Source of the DNA: Glaciecola sp964195425
Lineage (GTDB): Bacteria; Pseudomonadota; Gammaproteobacteria; Enterobacterales; Alteromonadaceae
DNA length: 64,000 nucleotides
Direction of reading: 5' to 3'
NCBI GenBank assembly: GCA_964195425.1
Contig: CAXMOM010000039.1
Span: 124,001 to 188,000, forward strand
The notes under the pieces are model-generated. The model was not told the origin of the DNA and searched no databases. It saw nothing but the letters and a program-made list of their open reading frames with translations. Position 1 is the first letter of the stretch, and the number at the start of each line of letters is the position of its first letter. Positions 1-8,243 of this stretch are shown in pieces. The translations under genes and the position numbers were made by a program.

Positions 1-385
1 CAGGAATGGGATGATGAAGTACATCTATTTGAAATACTGGGAAAAGCACCTTACCGCCTGCGTCGCTAATTATACTTTCTATGGTAAGCGAGCCTTTACA
101 AAAGGTATCGTAACTCGAGTCGCCTAGTCCAATTATAATAGCACGTAAGCCAGACAAGTCTTGCCTCGCTAAATCCTTTGCAAACGGACGAATATTGTCA
201 GGTAAGTCACCTGCACCATGAGTAGATGTGACAACAACTAACAGATTGCCGACGCTTATGTCGTTAATATTAGGTTTAAAATGACAGGTACACGAGTGTC
301 CTTTTTCTTTTAACATAGCTTCAAGAGCTTCAGCTACATATTCGCTTGCACCTAGTACCGAGCCAATGACTATATCTATGTTCAA
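1..385 (-). CDS. mioC: MioC-like flavodoxin (partial, 3' end outside window)
   Basis: A small FMN-binding flavodoxin-like protein. The visible 128 residues begin MNIDIVIGSVLGASEYVAE and contain the STHGAGDLPDN segment and a GLGDSSYDTF segment, which match the phosphate-binding and FMN-contact loops of E. coli MioC. The reading frame has no ATG near the N-terminus. I place the start at the TTG at 385, with an AAGGA ribosome-binding sequence about ten bases upstream. The gene runs off the left edge near its C-terminus (QIDVLHHPIP). In enterobacteria mioC is transcribed toward oriC and mnmG, so the usual gidA-side origin would lie just left of the window; that part is inference. Confidence 0.85.
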   Translation of the reverse strand, partial: MNIDIVIGSVLGASEYVAEALEAMLKEKGHSCTCHFKPNINDISVGNLLVVVTSTHGAGDLPDNIRPFAKDLARQDLSGLRAIIIGLGDSSYDTFCKGSLTIESIISDAGGKVLFPVFQIDVLHHPIP

Positions 386-460
386 AATTATCGTCCTTAT
401 TGATGTTGGTGTTTAGTGGGTGTTAGCTTGGTATATTTTTGTAGCGCCTATTAGTTAGTA

Positions 461-1837
461 CTACTTACCAATACAGAAAGAAGAAAATATTTTACTGAGT
501 AAGTCATCTGATGTGAATTCTCCGGTAATTTCATTTAAATATTCTTGTGCAATACGAAGTTCTTCAGCGAGTAATTCACCAGCCATGGCCGATTCAAGCT
601 GCTCTTTGCCTATGTTTATATGACTCTGTGCATTTAGTAAGGCGGTAATATGACGTTGACGTGCTATTACTTGATCTTCGCCCACTTGGTCAAAGCCCAT
701 GCATTCTTTGAGGTGTTCGGTAAGGCTATCAATACCGGTTTTTGCTTTAGCTGACAAATTAATAACAGGGTATTGTTGATTACTGTCTATACCGGGTGCT
801 TCTTGGCTTAAGTCGCATTTATTACGAACAACGGTCATTGCGGCATTGTCGGGAAGCCTTTCGTAGAACTCGGGCCAAATAGCCTGTGGCTGTGTGTTGG
901 GTTCCTGTTGTGCGTCTACTATAAAGAGTATACGGTCGGCGTTTTCTATTTCCTGCCAGGCCCTTTCAATACCTATTTTTTCTACGGTGTCGGCATTGTC
1001 ACGCAAACCGGCGGTGTCAATAATATGCAGTGGCATTCCATCAATGTGAATATGCTCTTTTAGTACATCACGGGTGGTACCGGCTATGTCTGTCACTATT
1101 GCACTGTCTCTACCACTTAAGGCGTTGAGTAAGCTCGACTTACCAGCATTTGGACGTCCAACAATAACAACACGCATGCCATCACGTAGCAAAGAACCTT
1201 GTTTGGCCTGGTGCATAATACCGTTAAGAAGCGATACGATAGTGGCTAAGTTGCTTTGTACAATGCCATCGCCTAGAAAATCGATTTCTTCTTCAGGAAA
1301 ATCTATAGCGGCTTCTACATACATGCGTAAATAAATGACTTTATCGACAAGCTGTTTTATTTGAGTTGAAAATTCACCCTGCATCGACCTAAGTGCACTT
1401 TTCGCAGCTTGTTGAGAAGAAGCGTTTATCAAGTCAGCAATCGCTTCGGCCTGAGTCAAATCCATTTTATCATTCAAGAATGCCTGTTCACTAAATTCAC
1501 CCGGCCTAGCTAAGCGAACTAAGCCGCTTTGCAAACAGGTTTCAATAAGTAATTGCATTACTACTTGGCCGCCATGGCCTTGAAGTTCTAACACATCTTC
1601 GCCGGTAAACGAATGAGGACCGACAAAGAAAAGTGCAATACCTTGGTCGATGATTGTCTGTTTATTGTCATAAAAAGGTTGATAAGAGGCTAAGCGAGGT
1701 TTAGGGCACTGTTTAAGCAGTAGTTCTGCTATCGGCTTAGCGTTTGGTCCAGATACCCGCACAATGCCCACACTGCCTCGGCCTGGCGCCGTAGCTTGGG
1801 CAACAATGGTGTCATTGGAAAATGCGGGTGTGGTCAT
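461..1837 (-). CDS. mnmE: tRNA modification GTPase MnmE
   Basis: MnmE works with MnmG to install (carboxymethyl)aminomethyl groups on U34 of certain tRNAs. The 458-residue protein has the N-terminal folate-binding domain (about 1-120), a helical domain and an inserted G domain. G1 is GRPNAGKSS at 227-235, the DTAGLRDN switch is at 274-281, and NKCD provides base recognition. It ends with the family-defining C-terminal CIGK, whose cysteine is needed for catalysis. Length and order are normal. It lies only three bases downstream of yajQ, so the two are probably co-transcribed. Identification is secure. Confidence 0.97.
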   Translation of the reverse strand: MTTPAFSNDTIVAQATAPGRGSVGIVRVSGPNAKPIAELLLKQCPKPRLASYQPFYDNKQTIIDQGIALFFVGPHSFTGEDVLELQGHGGQVVMQLLIETCLQSGLVRLARPGEFSEQAFLNDKMDLTQAEAIADLINASSQQAAKSALRSMQGEFSTQIKQLVDKVIYLRMYVEAAIDFPEEEIDFLGDGIVQSNLATIVSLLNGIMHQAKQGSLLRDGMRVVIVGRPNAGKSSLLNALSGRDSAIVTDIAGTTRDVLKEHIHIDGMPLHIIDTAGLRDNADTVEKIGIERAWQEIENADRILFIVDAQQEPNTQPQAIWPEFYERLPDNAAMTVVRNKCDLSQEAPGIDSNQQYPVINLSAKAKTGIDSLTEHLKECMGFDQVGEDQVIARQRHITALLNAQSHINIGKEQLESAMAGELLAEELRIAQEYLNEITGEFTSDDLLSKIFSSFCIGK

Positions 1838-1840
1838 AGA

Positions 1841-2323
1841 CTAGTCTCTAAAGTTATTAAATTGTAGCGGTTGCCCAAAATCTTCAGCACGTAGAACCGC
1901 CATTACACTTTGTAAATCGTCACGTTTTTTACCGGTCACACGCAGCTGTTCACCTTGAATAGCGGTTTGGACTTTAAGTTTTTTATCTTTAATTAGCTTG
2001 ACGATTTTTTTAGCCATTGGCTGGTCAATACCCTGTTTAAAGCCAATAGATTGCTTAAATGTGCGGCCAGAGTGATCAATTTTTTGCGGATCGAGGGCAG
2101 AGGTATCTACACCACGTTTTGAGCAAGCATCGCGCAGCATACTTTGCATTTGTTGTAGTTGAAAATCAGCTTCGGCTTTCATTACGACGGTCTCGTCTAC
2201 ATATTCAAAGCTAGCTTCTACGCCCTTAAAATCGAAACGAGTTGATATATCGCGGTTAGCGTTGTCGACGGCGTTTTTGGTTTCAACGGTATCGAGTTCA
2301 GATACTACATCAAAAGAAGGCAT
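1841..2323 (-). CDS. yajQ: YajQ family (UPF0234) nucleotide-binding protein
   Basis: A 160-residue YajQ-family protein, recognised from its MPSFDVVSELDTVETKNAVDN start, the STRFDFKG segment and the KVQTAIQGEQLRVTGKKRDDLQ region. The family has two ferredoxin-like domains, binds RNA or nucleotides, and some members bind cyclic-di-GMP; which role applies here cannot be read from sequence. It sits between yidC and mnmE, three bases before mnmE, and a terminator at 2455-2481 separates it from yidC. Its promoter is therefore probably in the 2324-2450 gap. Its insertion into the classic yidC-mnmE pair is unusual compared with E. coli. Confidence 0.95.
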   Translation of the reverse strand: MPSFDVVSELDTVETKNAVDNANRDISTRFDFKGVEASFEYVDETVVMKAEADFQLQQMQSMLRDACSKRGVDTSALDPQKIDHSGRTFKQSIGFKQGIDQPMAKKIVKLIKDKKLKVQTAIQGEQLRVTGKKRDDLQSVMAVLRAEDFGQPLQFNNFRD

Positions 2324-2454
2324 GTGGTTTCTCCATTTACTTAGGTTTTATGTAGGTTAAAAGGTAATTATTATCAAGGTAGTTTATATAGATTATTGAG
2401 TCTTTATAGCCAAATAGTAAGCCAAGAAACGTAAAAGTTGAATTAGTATTTAAT

Positions 2455-2481
2455 AAAAAGCCCGCAAAACGCGGGCTTTTT
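2455..2481 (-). terminator. Intrinsic terminator downstream of yidC
   Basis: A perfect inverted repeat: AAAAAGCCCGC at 2455-2465, a five-base loop, and GCGGGCTTTTT at 2471-2481. The stem is GC-rich in its core and ends in a T run on either strand. It lies 28 bases past the yidC stop and so probably ends the rpmH-rnpA-yidD-yidC transcript before yajQ. Confidence 0.88.
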
Positions 2482-2508
2482 TAAAAAAGCTTTATTTATA
2501 CAGCTTGT

Positions 2509-4197
2509 TTATTTGGTTTTCAATCCGCGTTTTTCCATAGATGCATATATAATCTTCGCCTGTATTAGTGTAACCAAGTTACTTACCAACCAGTAAAGTA
2601 CTAGGCCAGCAGGGAAGAAGAAGAAAAATACGCTCATGGCTACAGGCATGTAGGTCATTAGTTTTTGCTGTAGCGGATCTTGAATAGTCATTGGTTGTAG
2701 TTTTTGCAGTAAAAACATACTTGCACCAGTAAGAATTGGTAGTACGAAAAATGGATCAGGCGCCGACAAATCGGTTATCCATAAACCGAACGTAGCATGT
2801 CGCAGCTCAACACTTTCTAGTAGTACCCAATATAACGATAAGAATATTGGCATTTGTAATAATAATGGGAAACAACCACCCATTGGATTTACTTTCTCTT
2901 TTTTGTACAACTCCATCATGCCCTGTGACATCTTTTGACGGTCGTCGCCAAAACGATCTTTTAGCTGGGTTAGTTTTGGTTGTAAGGCACGCATTTTGGC
3001 CATAGACTCGTATTGTTTTTTAGTCAGCCAGAACATGGCGCCTTTTACAATAAGGGTAATCAAAATTATAGCTACGCCCCAGTTTAATACAAAGCCATGA
3101 AGTATTTGTAGTAGATGAAACAAGGGTTGCGATAACCAAAATAAAGGTCCGTAATCGACGGTTAAATCTAATCCTCTGGCAAGGGCAGCTAATGTGTCTT
3201 GGTCTTTTGGCCCAACATACAATTTACCCGTTAACGTACCTTGCTCGGTAGGGCCAATTGCTTGTGGCTTGCCGGTCATACTAATAATTGCGGTATTCGC
3301 AGTAGCACGTGAGGTAATGGTATTAGTGTCTTCTTGAGGTGGTATCCAAGCCGCTACGAAATAATGTTCAATCATTGCTACCCAGCCAGCAGGTGTCTTC
3401 ATTTGTGGCACGCCGTCGGCGATGTCACCAAAAGAAAGTTTTTCATAGCGGTCGTCTAGTGTGGAGTAAGCTGCGCCTCTGAAAACTGGCATGAACATGC
3501 TGCCGCCGCCAACATCATTGGTGGTTTGCTCTAGTCTTGCTAAAAAGGCAAAGTTAATAGCAGCGTCGGTATTGTTGGTAACATCGTAGGTAACGTCAAT
3601 TAGGTGGCTGTCACGGCTGAAATCAAATGTTTTAGTAACAACGAGGCCGTCATCAGAGCGCCATGAAAGAGGTATACTCAATGTGTCGCCGTCTAGAATA
3701 TACTCGCTTGACTCACTTGTGTATAAGGCACGGTCATTTGTATTTTTTTCTGCACCTATTAAAAAGCTTTGAGCAATATGCTTAACGTCAGTTTGTGGCT
3801 TTAATAAAGGATAAGAATCATTAGAACCAAGTGTTATTGGAAATTTAATAAGATTGGCTTCAATTACATCGCCGCCGTTTAGATCAATCTTAATATCGAG
3901 TGTATCTGTTTTAACCGTAATTATACGACTGGCATCTATTGGCGTTGCTAAAGATGAGGTAAGACCGTTAGATGCATCTAATGTAAATTCTTCTACTTCA
4001 CCGTTAGTGTTGCCACTTGGGAGTGTTTGGTCGCTCAAATATCCGCCTAAGTCATCTCCTTTGCTTAGTTGGGTCTGAGATTGATCATCACTGGTAGGTG
4101 TGAAGGTTGCAGGTGCATTTGTTTGTTGATAGTTCGTCCATAACAGGAAACTTACTAACAACAAACCAATAATTAATATACTTCTTTGGGATTCCAT
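2509..4197 (-). CDS. yidC: Membrane protein insertase YidC
   Basis: YidC inserts and folds inner-membrane proteins, alone or with SecYEG. The 562-residue sequence has an N-terminal membrane anchor (about 5-22), a large periplasmic beta domain (about 60-340) containing GWVAMIEHYFVAAWIPP, and the conserved five-helix core in the last 200 residues (LHGFVLNWGVAIILITLIVKG, NPMGGCFPLLLQMPIFLSLY, PAGLVLYWLVSN). The basic C-terminal tail KRGLKTK is typical. It is the last gene of the rpmH-rnpA-yidD-yidC set and is followed by a strong terminator. Confidence 0.98.
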   Translation of the reverse strand: MESQRSILIIGLLLVSFLLWTNYQQTNAPATFTPTSDDQSQTQLSKGDDLGGYLSDQTLPSGNTNGEVEEFTLDASNGLTSSLATPIDASRIITVKTDTLDIKIDLNGGDVIEANLIKFPITLGSNDSYPLLKPQTDVKHIAQSFLIGAEKNTNDRALYTSESSEYILDGDTLSIPLSWRSDDGLVVTKTFDFSRDSHLIDVTYDVTNNTDAAINFAFLARLEQTTNDVGGGSMFMPVFRGAAYSTLDDRYEKLSFGDIADGVPQMKTPAGWVAMIEHYFVAAWIPPQEDTNTITSRATANTAIISMTGKPQAIGPTEQGTLTGKLYVGPKDQDTLAALARGLDLTVDYGPLFWLSQPLFHLLQILHGFVLNWGVAIILITLIVKGAMFWLTKKQYESMAKMRALQPKLTQLKDRFGDDRQKMSQGMMELYKKEKVNPMGGCFPLLLQMPIFLSLYWVLLESVELRHATFGLWITDLSAPDPFFVLPILTGASMFLLQKLQPMTIQDPLQQKLMTYMPVAMSVFFFFFPAGLVLYWLVSNLVTLIQAKIIYASMEKRGLKTK

Positions 4198-4218
4198 ATC
4201 AGTCTCGGTTATTTAACG

Positions 4219-4539
4219 TTAATTCTTTATAGTGTTATTACTTTCACTATTTATTACACTTTGCTTTGTATTTTTCATAGCGGGTACATTATCGATACCG
4301 CCTGGGTGCATGGGTTGGCATTTTACAATGCGTTTTATCGATAACCAACTCCCTTTAAAGGCACCATGTTGTTTGAGCGCTTGATGAGCATAGCAAGAAC
4401 AAGTCGGATGAAAACGGCAGTTTTGACCTAACATGGGTGATATGAACAACTGATAAATTCTCACAATAGCTAACAGGGGCAGCACAATCAAAGATGAAAC
4501 AGCAGACATTAAATGCATCGCTTGGTTATCCTTCGCCAC
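4219..4539 (-). CDS. yidD: Membrane protein insertion efficiency factor YidD
   Basis: A small amphipathic inner-membrane-associated protein that assists YidC-dependent insertion. The 106-residue sequence has the family core IYQLFISPMLGQNCRFHPTC followed by SCYAHQAL and the KCQPMHPGGIDNVP tail with the conserved cysteines. Translation overlaps the end of rnpA by 31 bases, as is common for this pair. M8 or M11 are possible alternative starts, because the family core begins shortly after them. Confidence 0.93.
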   Translation of the reverse strand: MAKDNQAMHLMSAVSSLIVLPLLAIVRIYQLFISPMLGQNCRFHPTCSCYAHQALKQHGAFKGSWLSIKRIVKCQPMHPGGIDNVPAMKNTKQSVINSESNNTIKN

Positions 4540-4868
4540 AAGTTTTCTAAATGGGTATAAAGTTCGGTGTTATCAAGGTCATTTATACCATGTTTACCAA
4601 TTACGATAATATCAACATTTGGCAAGTTATGCGCCGTTAAGCGAAAACTTTCTCGAATACACCGTTTAAGGCGATTTCTGTCTACTGCAAGCTTTACTTT
4701 CTTTTTGGGAATAGTAACGCCAAGACGTGGATGGTCTAAACCATTATGGCGAGCTAATAATGTGATAGTAGGAGAGACAGCAGGAATTGCTTTTTCGAAT
4801 ACGTTGGAGAAGTGTCGAGGAGTCAAGAGTCTTGACTCCCTCGGATAGCTAAAGTGTTTTGCTTCCAT
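4509..4868 (-). CDS. rnpA: Ribonuclease P protein component
   Basis: RnpA is the protein cofactor of RNase P, which matures tRNA 5' ends. The 119-residue basic protein has the LGVTIPKKKVKLAVDRN segment and the RNRLKRCIRESFR signature (about 64-76). It lies 17 bases after rpmH and overlaps yidD, consistent with one leftward operon driven from the rpmH promoter at 5117-5145. Confidence 0.97.
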   Translation of the reverse strand: MEAKHFSYPRESRLLTPRHFSNVFEKAIPAVSPTITLLARHNGLDHPRLGVTIPKKKVKLAVDRNRLKRCIRESFRLTAHNLPNVDIIVIGKHGINDLDNTELYTHLENLWRRITKRCI

Positions 4869-4885
4869 GGTTTACAACAACCATT

Positions 4886-5020
4886 TTATGCTGATAAACG
4901 CTTTCTACCTTTGGCTCTACGATTTGCAATTACCTTGCGACCGTTTTTAGTAGCCATGCGAGCACGGAAACCGTGAGAGCGTTTGCGCTTTAAATTACTT
5001 GGTTGAAAAGTTCTTTTCAT
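4886..5020 (-). CDS. rpmH: 50S ribosomal protein bL34
   Basis: I translated this 44-codon gene directly from the sequence. The product begins MKRTFQPSNLKRKRSHGF and ends GRKRLSA, which is diagnostic for L34, the very basic last-assembled protein of the large ribosomal subunit. ATG is at 5018-5020 and TAA at 4886-4888. The gene is first in the leftward rpmH-rnpA-yidD-yidC operon and faces dnaA across the intergenic region. Confidence 0.98.
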   Translation of the reverse strand: MKRTFQPSNLKRKRSHGFRARMATKNGRKVIANRRAKGRKRLSA

Positions 5021-5116
5021 GACCTGATTCTCGTTTATTTACTGTTACATTGGTGTCTTGTACTAATAAGCATAATTGCTATATAAGACAAAACCACCTC
5101 ATTTATTGGACGCGAA

Positions 5117-5145
5117 ATAATAGTGATCATGTCCAGTAAAGTCAA
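5117..5145 (-). promoter_or_regulatory. Sigma-70-type promoter for rpmH operon
   Basis: Read on the minus strand, TTGACT (5140-5145) and TATTAT (5117-5122) are separated by exactly 17 bases. This is a near-consensus housekeeping promoter. Transcription would start near 5110, leaving a leader of roughly 90 bases before rpmH. Confidence 0.75.
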
Positions 5146-5349
5146 GGCAAAGATCCGATTTTATCTAATATAAAATGATTAAATGCTGCCTGTAAAATGT
5201 TTGAGGTGAAAGAATGGTCAAAAACTCAAGCAGGAATTGTTTTTCATGGTTTTCATACTGTCAGATTGTTATCTATGAGCGTGTGACTTTTTGTTATTTC
5301 TTGCTCGCTAAAAAGTGTTATTTATTCTGGTACTTGGTCTTGTGTAAAC

Positions 5350-5358
5350 TTATCCACA
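5350..5358 (+). promoter_or_regulatory. DnaA box
   Basis: Perfect TTATCCACA on the plus strand, 257 bases upstream of the dnaA start, in an AT-rich context. It probably binds DnaA for autoregulation or origin function. Confidence 0.7.
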
Positions 5359-5529
5359 GGAAAATATGCTTGATCGCCGAAATGCAAGCTTTTTATCTCA
5401 TAAATGCTTGAAAAAGAAGGGGATTACATATTTATAAAGTGCTGAAATAAATCAAAACTCAACGAATACAATGGTATATGTGTTTTCTGTGTATATATAG
5501 ACCATATTTTGTTTTATCTAGGTGTTTTG

Positions 5530-5538
5530 TGTGGATAA
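5530..5538 (-). promoter_or_regulatory. DnaA box
   Basis: TGTGGATAA on the plus strand, a perfect DnaA box in minus orientation, 77 bases upstream of the dnaA start. Its orientation is opposite to the box at 5350. Its position fits repression of the dnaA promoter by DnaA. Confidence 0.7.
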
Positions 5539-5614
5539 GTTCTTTATTTTGTCCTATAGTTATTGACCAGCTACTTATTGTAGTTAATTGAGTACTGCTA
5601 ATTAAGGAAAGAAA

Positions 5615-7042
5615 TTGGCGATAAATTGGAATGATTGTTTAGATACAATTAAACATGAGTTAGAAGCAGAGCAATTTAATATGTGGTTAAAACCATTAGC
5701 TTCCCATTTCGATGGTGATACGCTCTATTTGTATGCCGCAAATAAATTCGTGCTCGGCTGGGTTCGAGATGAATATTTTACTTTAATAACGCAAACCTTA
5801 AAACAGCTCTATGGAGCAGACGCGCCTTTGTTGTCTCTGGTAGATGGTAAACCTGCGGCAGAAGTAGACAACGTTGTGCCGGCATCAGACAAAAAAAATG
5901 GTCTAAGAAAAGAAAAGTTATCACCTCCCAAACTGATCATTAGTGACAATATAAATTCTGGAAATCGACAAAACCTATCCTACAATAGAAGAAATCTGCC
6001 TTTACCTAATTTGCAAAACCACAATAGTAATATAAATCCAAAGTATACCTTTGATAACTTTGTTGAAGGTAAGTCCAACCAGCTTGCACGTGCAGCGGCA
6101 ACTCAAGTGGCGCAAAATCCTGGGGTGACCTACAACCCACTTTTTTTATATGGCGGAACAGGCTTAGGTAAAACCCACCTGATTCATGCGATCGGCAATG
6201 GCATTGTTGAAAAGAATCCTAACGCTAAAATTGTTTATATGCATTCAGAGCGTTTTGTGCAAGATATGGTGAAGGCATTACAGAACAACGCAATTGAAGA
6301 TTTCAAACGTTTTTATCGTTCCGTTGATGCTTTATTGATAGATGATATTCAATTATTTGCAAACAAAGATCGTTCACAAGAAGAGTTTTTTCATACCTTC
6401 AATGCCCTGTTAGAAGGTAATCAACAAATTATTTTAACCTCCGATAGATATCCCAAAGAGATTGACGGTGTTGAAGAACGTCTAAAATCAAGATTCGGTT
6501 GGGGCCTTACTGTTATTATTGAGCCGCCTGAATTAGAAACGCGAGTGGCAATTTTATTATCTAAGGCAAAACAAAACAGAATAGAGCTGCCCCATGAAGT
6601 CGCATTTTTTATGGCCAAAAAGTTACGTTCAAACGTCAGGGAATTGGAAGGTGCGCTAAACAGGGTAATAGCAAACGCAAATTTCACTGGAAAACCAATT
6701 ACAATAGATTTCGCAAAGGACGCACTGCGAGATTTACTTGCCTTGCAAGATAAGTTAGTTACTATTGATAACATTATAAAAACAGTCGCAGAGTATTATA
6801 AAATTAAAGTTGCGGATGTTCTGTCAAAACGCCGAACGCGAAGTATTGCTCGGCCACGGCAAATGGCTATGGCACTGGCAAAAGAATTAACCAATAATAG
6901 TTACCCAGAAATTGGCAATTCTTTTAGTGGAAGAGACCATACAACGGTTATACATGCAGTAAAGAAAATAAAGCAATTGCGCGCCGAAGACCATGATATT
7001 ATGGAAGATTACACCAATTTGATACGCACATTATCGTCTTAG
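5615..7042 (+). CDS. dnaA: Chromosomal replication initiator DnaA
   Basis: DnaA binds DnaA boxes and melts the origin. The 475-residue protein has domain I (WNDCLDTIKHELEAEQFNMWL, 5-25), a polar, Asn-rich linker (about 85-140), the AAA+ domain with Walker A GGTGLGKTH at 180-188 and Walker B LIDD at 241-244, and a C-terminal DNA-binding domain with the GRDHTTVIHAVKKI signature. The start is a TTG at 5615 behind AAGGAAA; no better ATG aligns with the family's N-terminus. It begins the dnaA-dnaN-recF-gyrB series. Confidence 0.98.
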   Translation: MAINWNDCLDTIKHELEAEQFNMWLKPLASHFDGDTLYLYAANKFVLGWVRDEYFTLITQTLKQLYGADAPLLSLVDGKPAAEVDNVVPASDKKNGLRKEKLSPPKLIISDNINSGNRQNLSYNRRNLPLPNLQNHNSNINPKYTFDNFVEGKSNQLARAAATQVAQNPGVTYNPLFLYGGTGLGKTHLIHAIGNGIVEKNPNAKIVYMHSERFVQDMVKALQNNAIEDFKRFYRSVDALLIDDIQLFANKDRSQEEFFHTFNALLEGNQQIILTSDRYPKEIDGVEERLKSRFGWGLTVIIEPPELETRVAILLSKAKQNRIELPHEVAFFMAKKLRSNVRELEGALNRVIANANFTGKPITIDFAKDALRDLLALQDKLVTIDNIIKTVAEYYKIKVADVLSKRRTRSIARPRQMAMALAKELTNNSYPEIGNSFSGRDHTTVIHAVKKIKQLRAEDHDIMEDYTNLIRTLSS

Positions 7043-7064
7043 TGACCACCAACGAGAACGACAC

Positions 7065-8192
7065 ATGAATTTTACCATTAGTAGAGAAGACTTTTTACAT
7101 CCCTTGCAATTAGTGGCCGGCGCCGTTGAACGCCGTCACACTTTACCTATTTTGGGTAATGTACTTATTAGGGTGAACGAAGAAGCTTTATGGATGACAG
7201 GCACCGATCTAGAAGTTGAGTTAATCACCAATGTGCGCTTAGGCGGCAATTCAACCGATGGTCAAATTACGGTCCCTGCTAAAAAATTACTCGATATAGT
7301 TAGAGGTTTACCCGACGACTGCACTATTTTATTTAGTATTGAAGACAACAAGGCACTTATTAAGTCAGGACGTGCTAAATATTCGTTGTCGACACTAAGC
7401 GCCGACGATTATCCAAACTTGGAAGATTGGGAAGGCGATAGTGAGTTTGAGATATCACAAGAGAATTTGAAGCAACTTATTGAATCTGTGCAGTTTTCTA
7501 TGGCTCAGCAGGATGTCCGTTACTACTTAAACGGTATGAGCTTAGAAACATCAGAGCATTTAATTAGATCGGTCGCTACCGACGGACATCGTTTGGCTAT
7601 GTCGGTCGTAGAGTATACAGATGAAGTATTGCCGTCTAAGCAAGTTATCATACCGAGAAAAGGTGTAATGGAAATATCACGGTTGATCGATGATTCAGAT
7701 ACAAAGGTCAAGGTACGCCTAGGTGCTAATCATATTAGTATGTTGAGTAACTCTTTCGTTTTTACTAGTAAATTAGTAGACGGTCGTTTTCCTGACTACA
7801 ATCGTGTTGTGCCAAAAGAAACTAATAAAGGTCTCATTGTCTATAGAGATATAATCAAAGGCGCTCTATCTAGAGCGATGATCTTAACGAATGAAAAATT
7901 CAAAGGCGTGCGCTTAAGTTTAAGCCCTGGCGAATTGAAGATTACTGCAGATAATCCTGAGCAAGAACATGCGGAAGAAATCATTGATGTAGAGTATGAA
8001 GGTGATAATTTAGAAATCGGGTTTAACGTTGCATATTTAATTGATGTGTTAAATGCGGTAGAAACCGATATGGTTATCTTCAAATTGTTCGATTCGAATA
8101 CGATGGCACTAATACACGGAATAAAGTTAGTCGATGGTTTGCCGGTTGATGAAGATTCGTCACAGTACGTCATTATGCCAATGAGAATATAG
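7065..8192 (+). CDS. dnaN: DNA polymerase III beta sliding clamp
   Basis: The ring-shaped clamp tethers polymerase III and many repair proteins to DNA. The 375-residue sequence begins MNFTISREDFLHPLQLVAGAVERRHTLPI and contains SVATDGHRLAMS and DGRFPDYNRVVP, which are typical clamp segments. It ends in YVIMPMRI, close to the usual MPMRL terminus. It is slightly longer than E. coli DnaN, with a few extra residues just before the end (LVDGLPVDEDSS). It lies 22 bases after dnaA. Confidence 0.98.
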   Translation: MNFTISREDFLHPLQLVAGAVERRHTLPILGNVLIRVNEEALWMTGTDLEVELITNVRLGGNSTDGQITVPAKKLLDIVRGLPDDCTILFSIEDNKALIKSGRAKYSLSTLSADDYPNLEDWEGDSEFEISQENLKQLIESVQFSMAQQDVRYYLNGMSLETSEHLIRSVATDGHRLAMSVVEYTDEVLPSKQVIIPRKGVMEISRLIDDSDTKVKVRLGANHISMLSNSFVFTSKLVDGRFPDYNRVVPKETNKGLIVYRDIIKGALSRAMILTNEKFKGVRLSLSPGELKITADNPEQEHAEEIIDVEYEGDNLEIGFNVAYLIDVLNAVETDMVIFKLFDSNTMALIHGIKLVDGLPVDEDSSQYVIMPMRI

Positions 8193-8243
8193 TACTTAGT
8201 GTTTACTAATTCCACTTACACTAAATAGTGTCTTCGCATATTT

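Larger units (their letters stand above)
5021..5614. other. rpmH-dnaA intergenic region (possible origin-related sequence)
   Basis: This 594-base gene-free stretch lies between divergent rpmH and dnaA and is strongly AT-rich, especially from 5400 to 5600. It contains two perfect DnaA boxes (5350-5358 and 5530-5538), one one-mismatch box (5488-5496, minus strand) and few GATC sites. In pseudomonads this interval is the replication origin. In enterobacteria and vibrios the origin lies by mnmG-mioC, just left of this window. With only two good boxes, autoregulation of dnaA is at least as likely as an origin. The short open frame at 5214-5411 does not look like a real gene. Confidence 0.5.

Noticed and set aside
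5214..5411. 65-codon open frame between rpmH and dnaA
   Set aside because: It runs through a perfect DnaA box, is rich in Cys/Tyr/Phe from AT-rich DNA, and has no homology I recognise.
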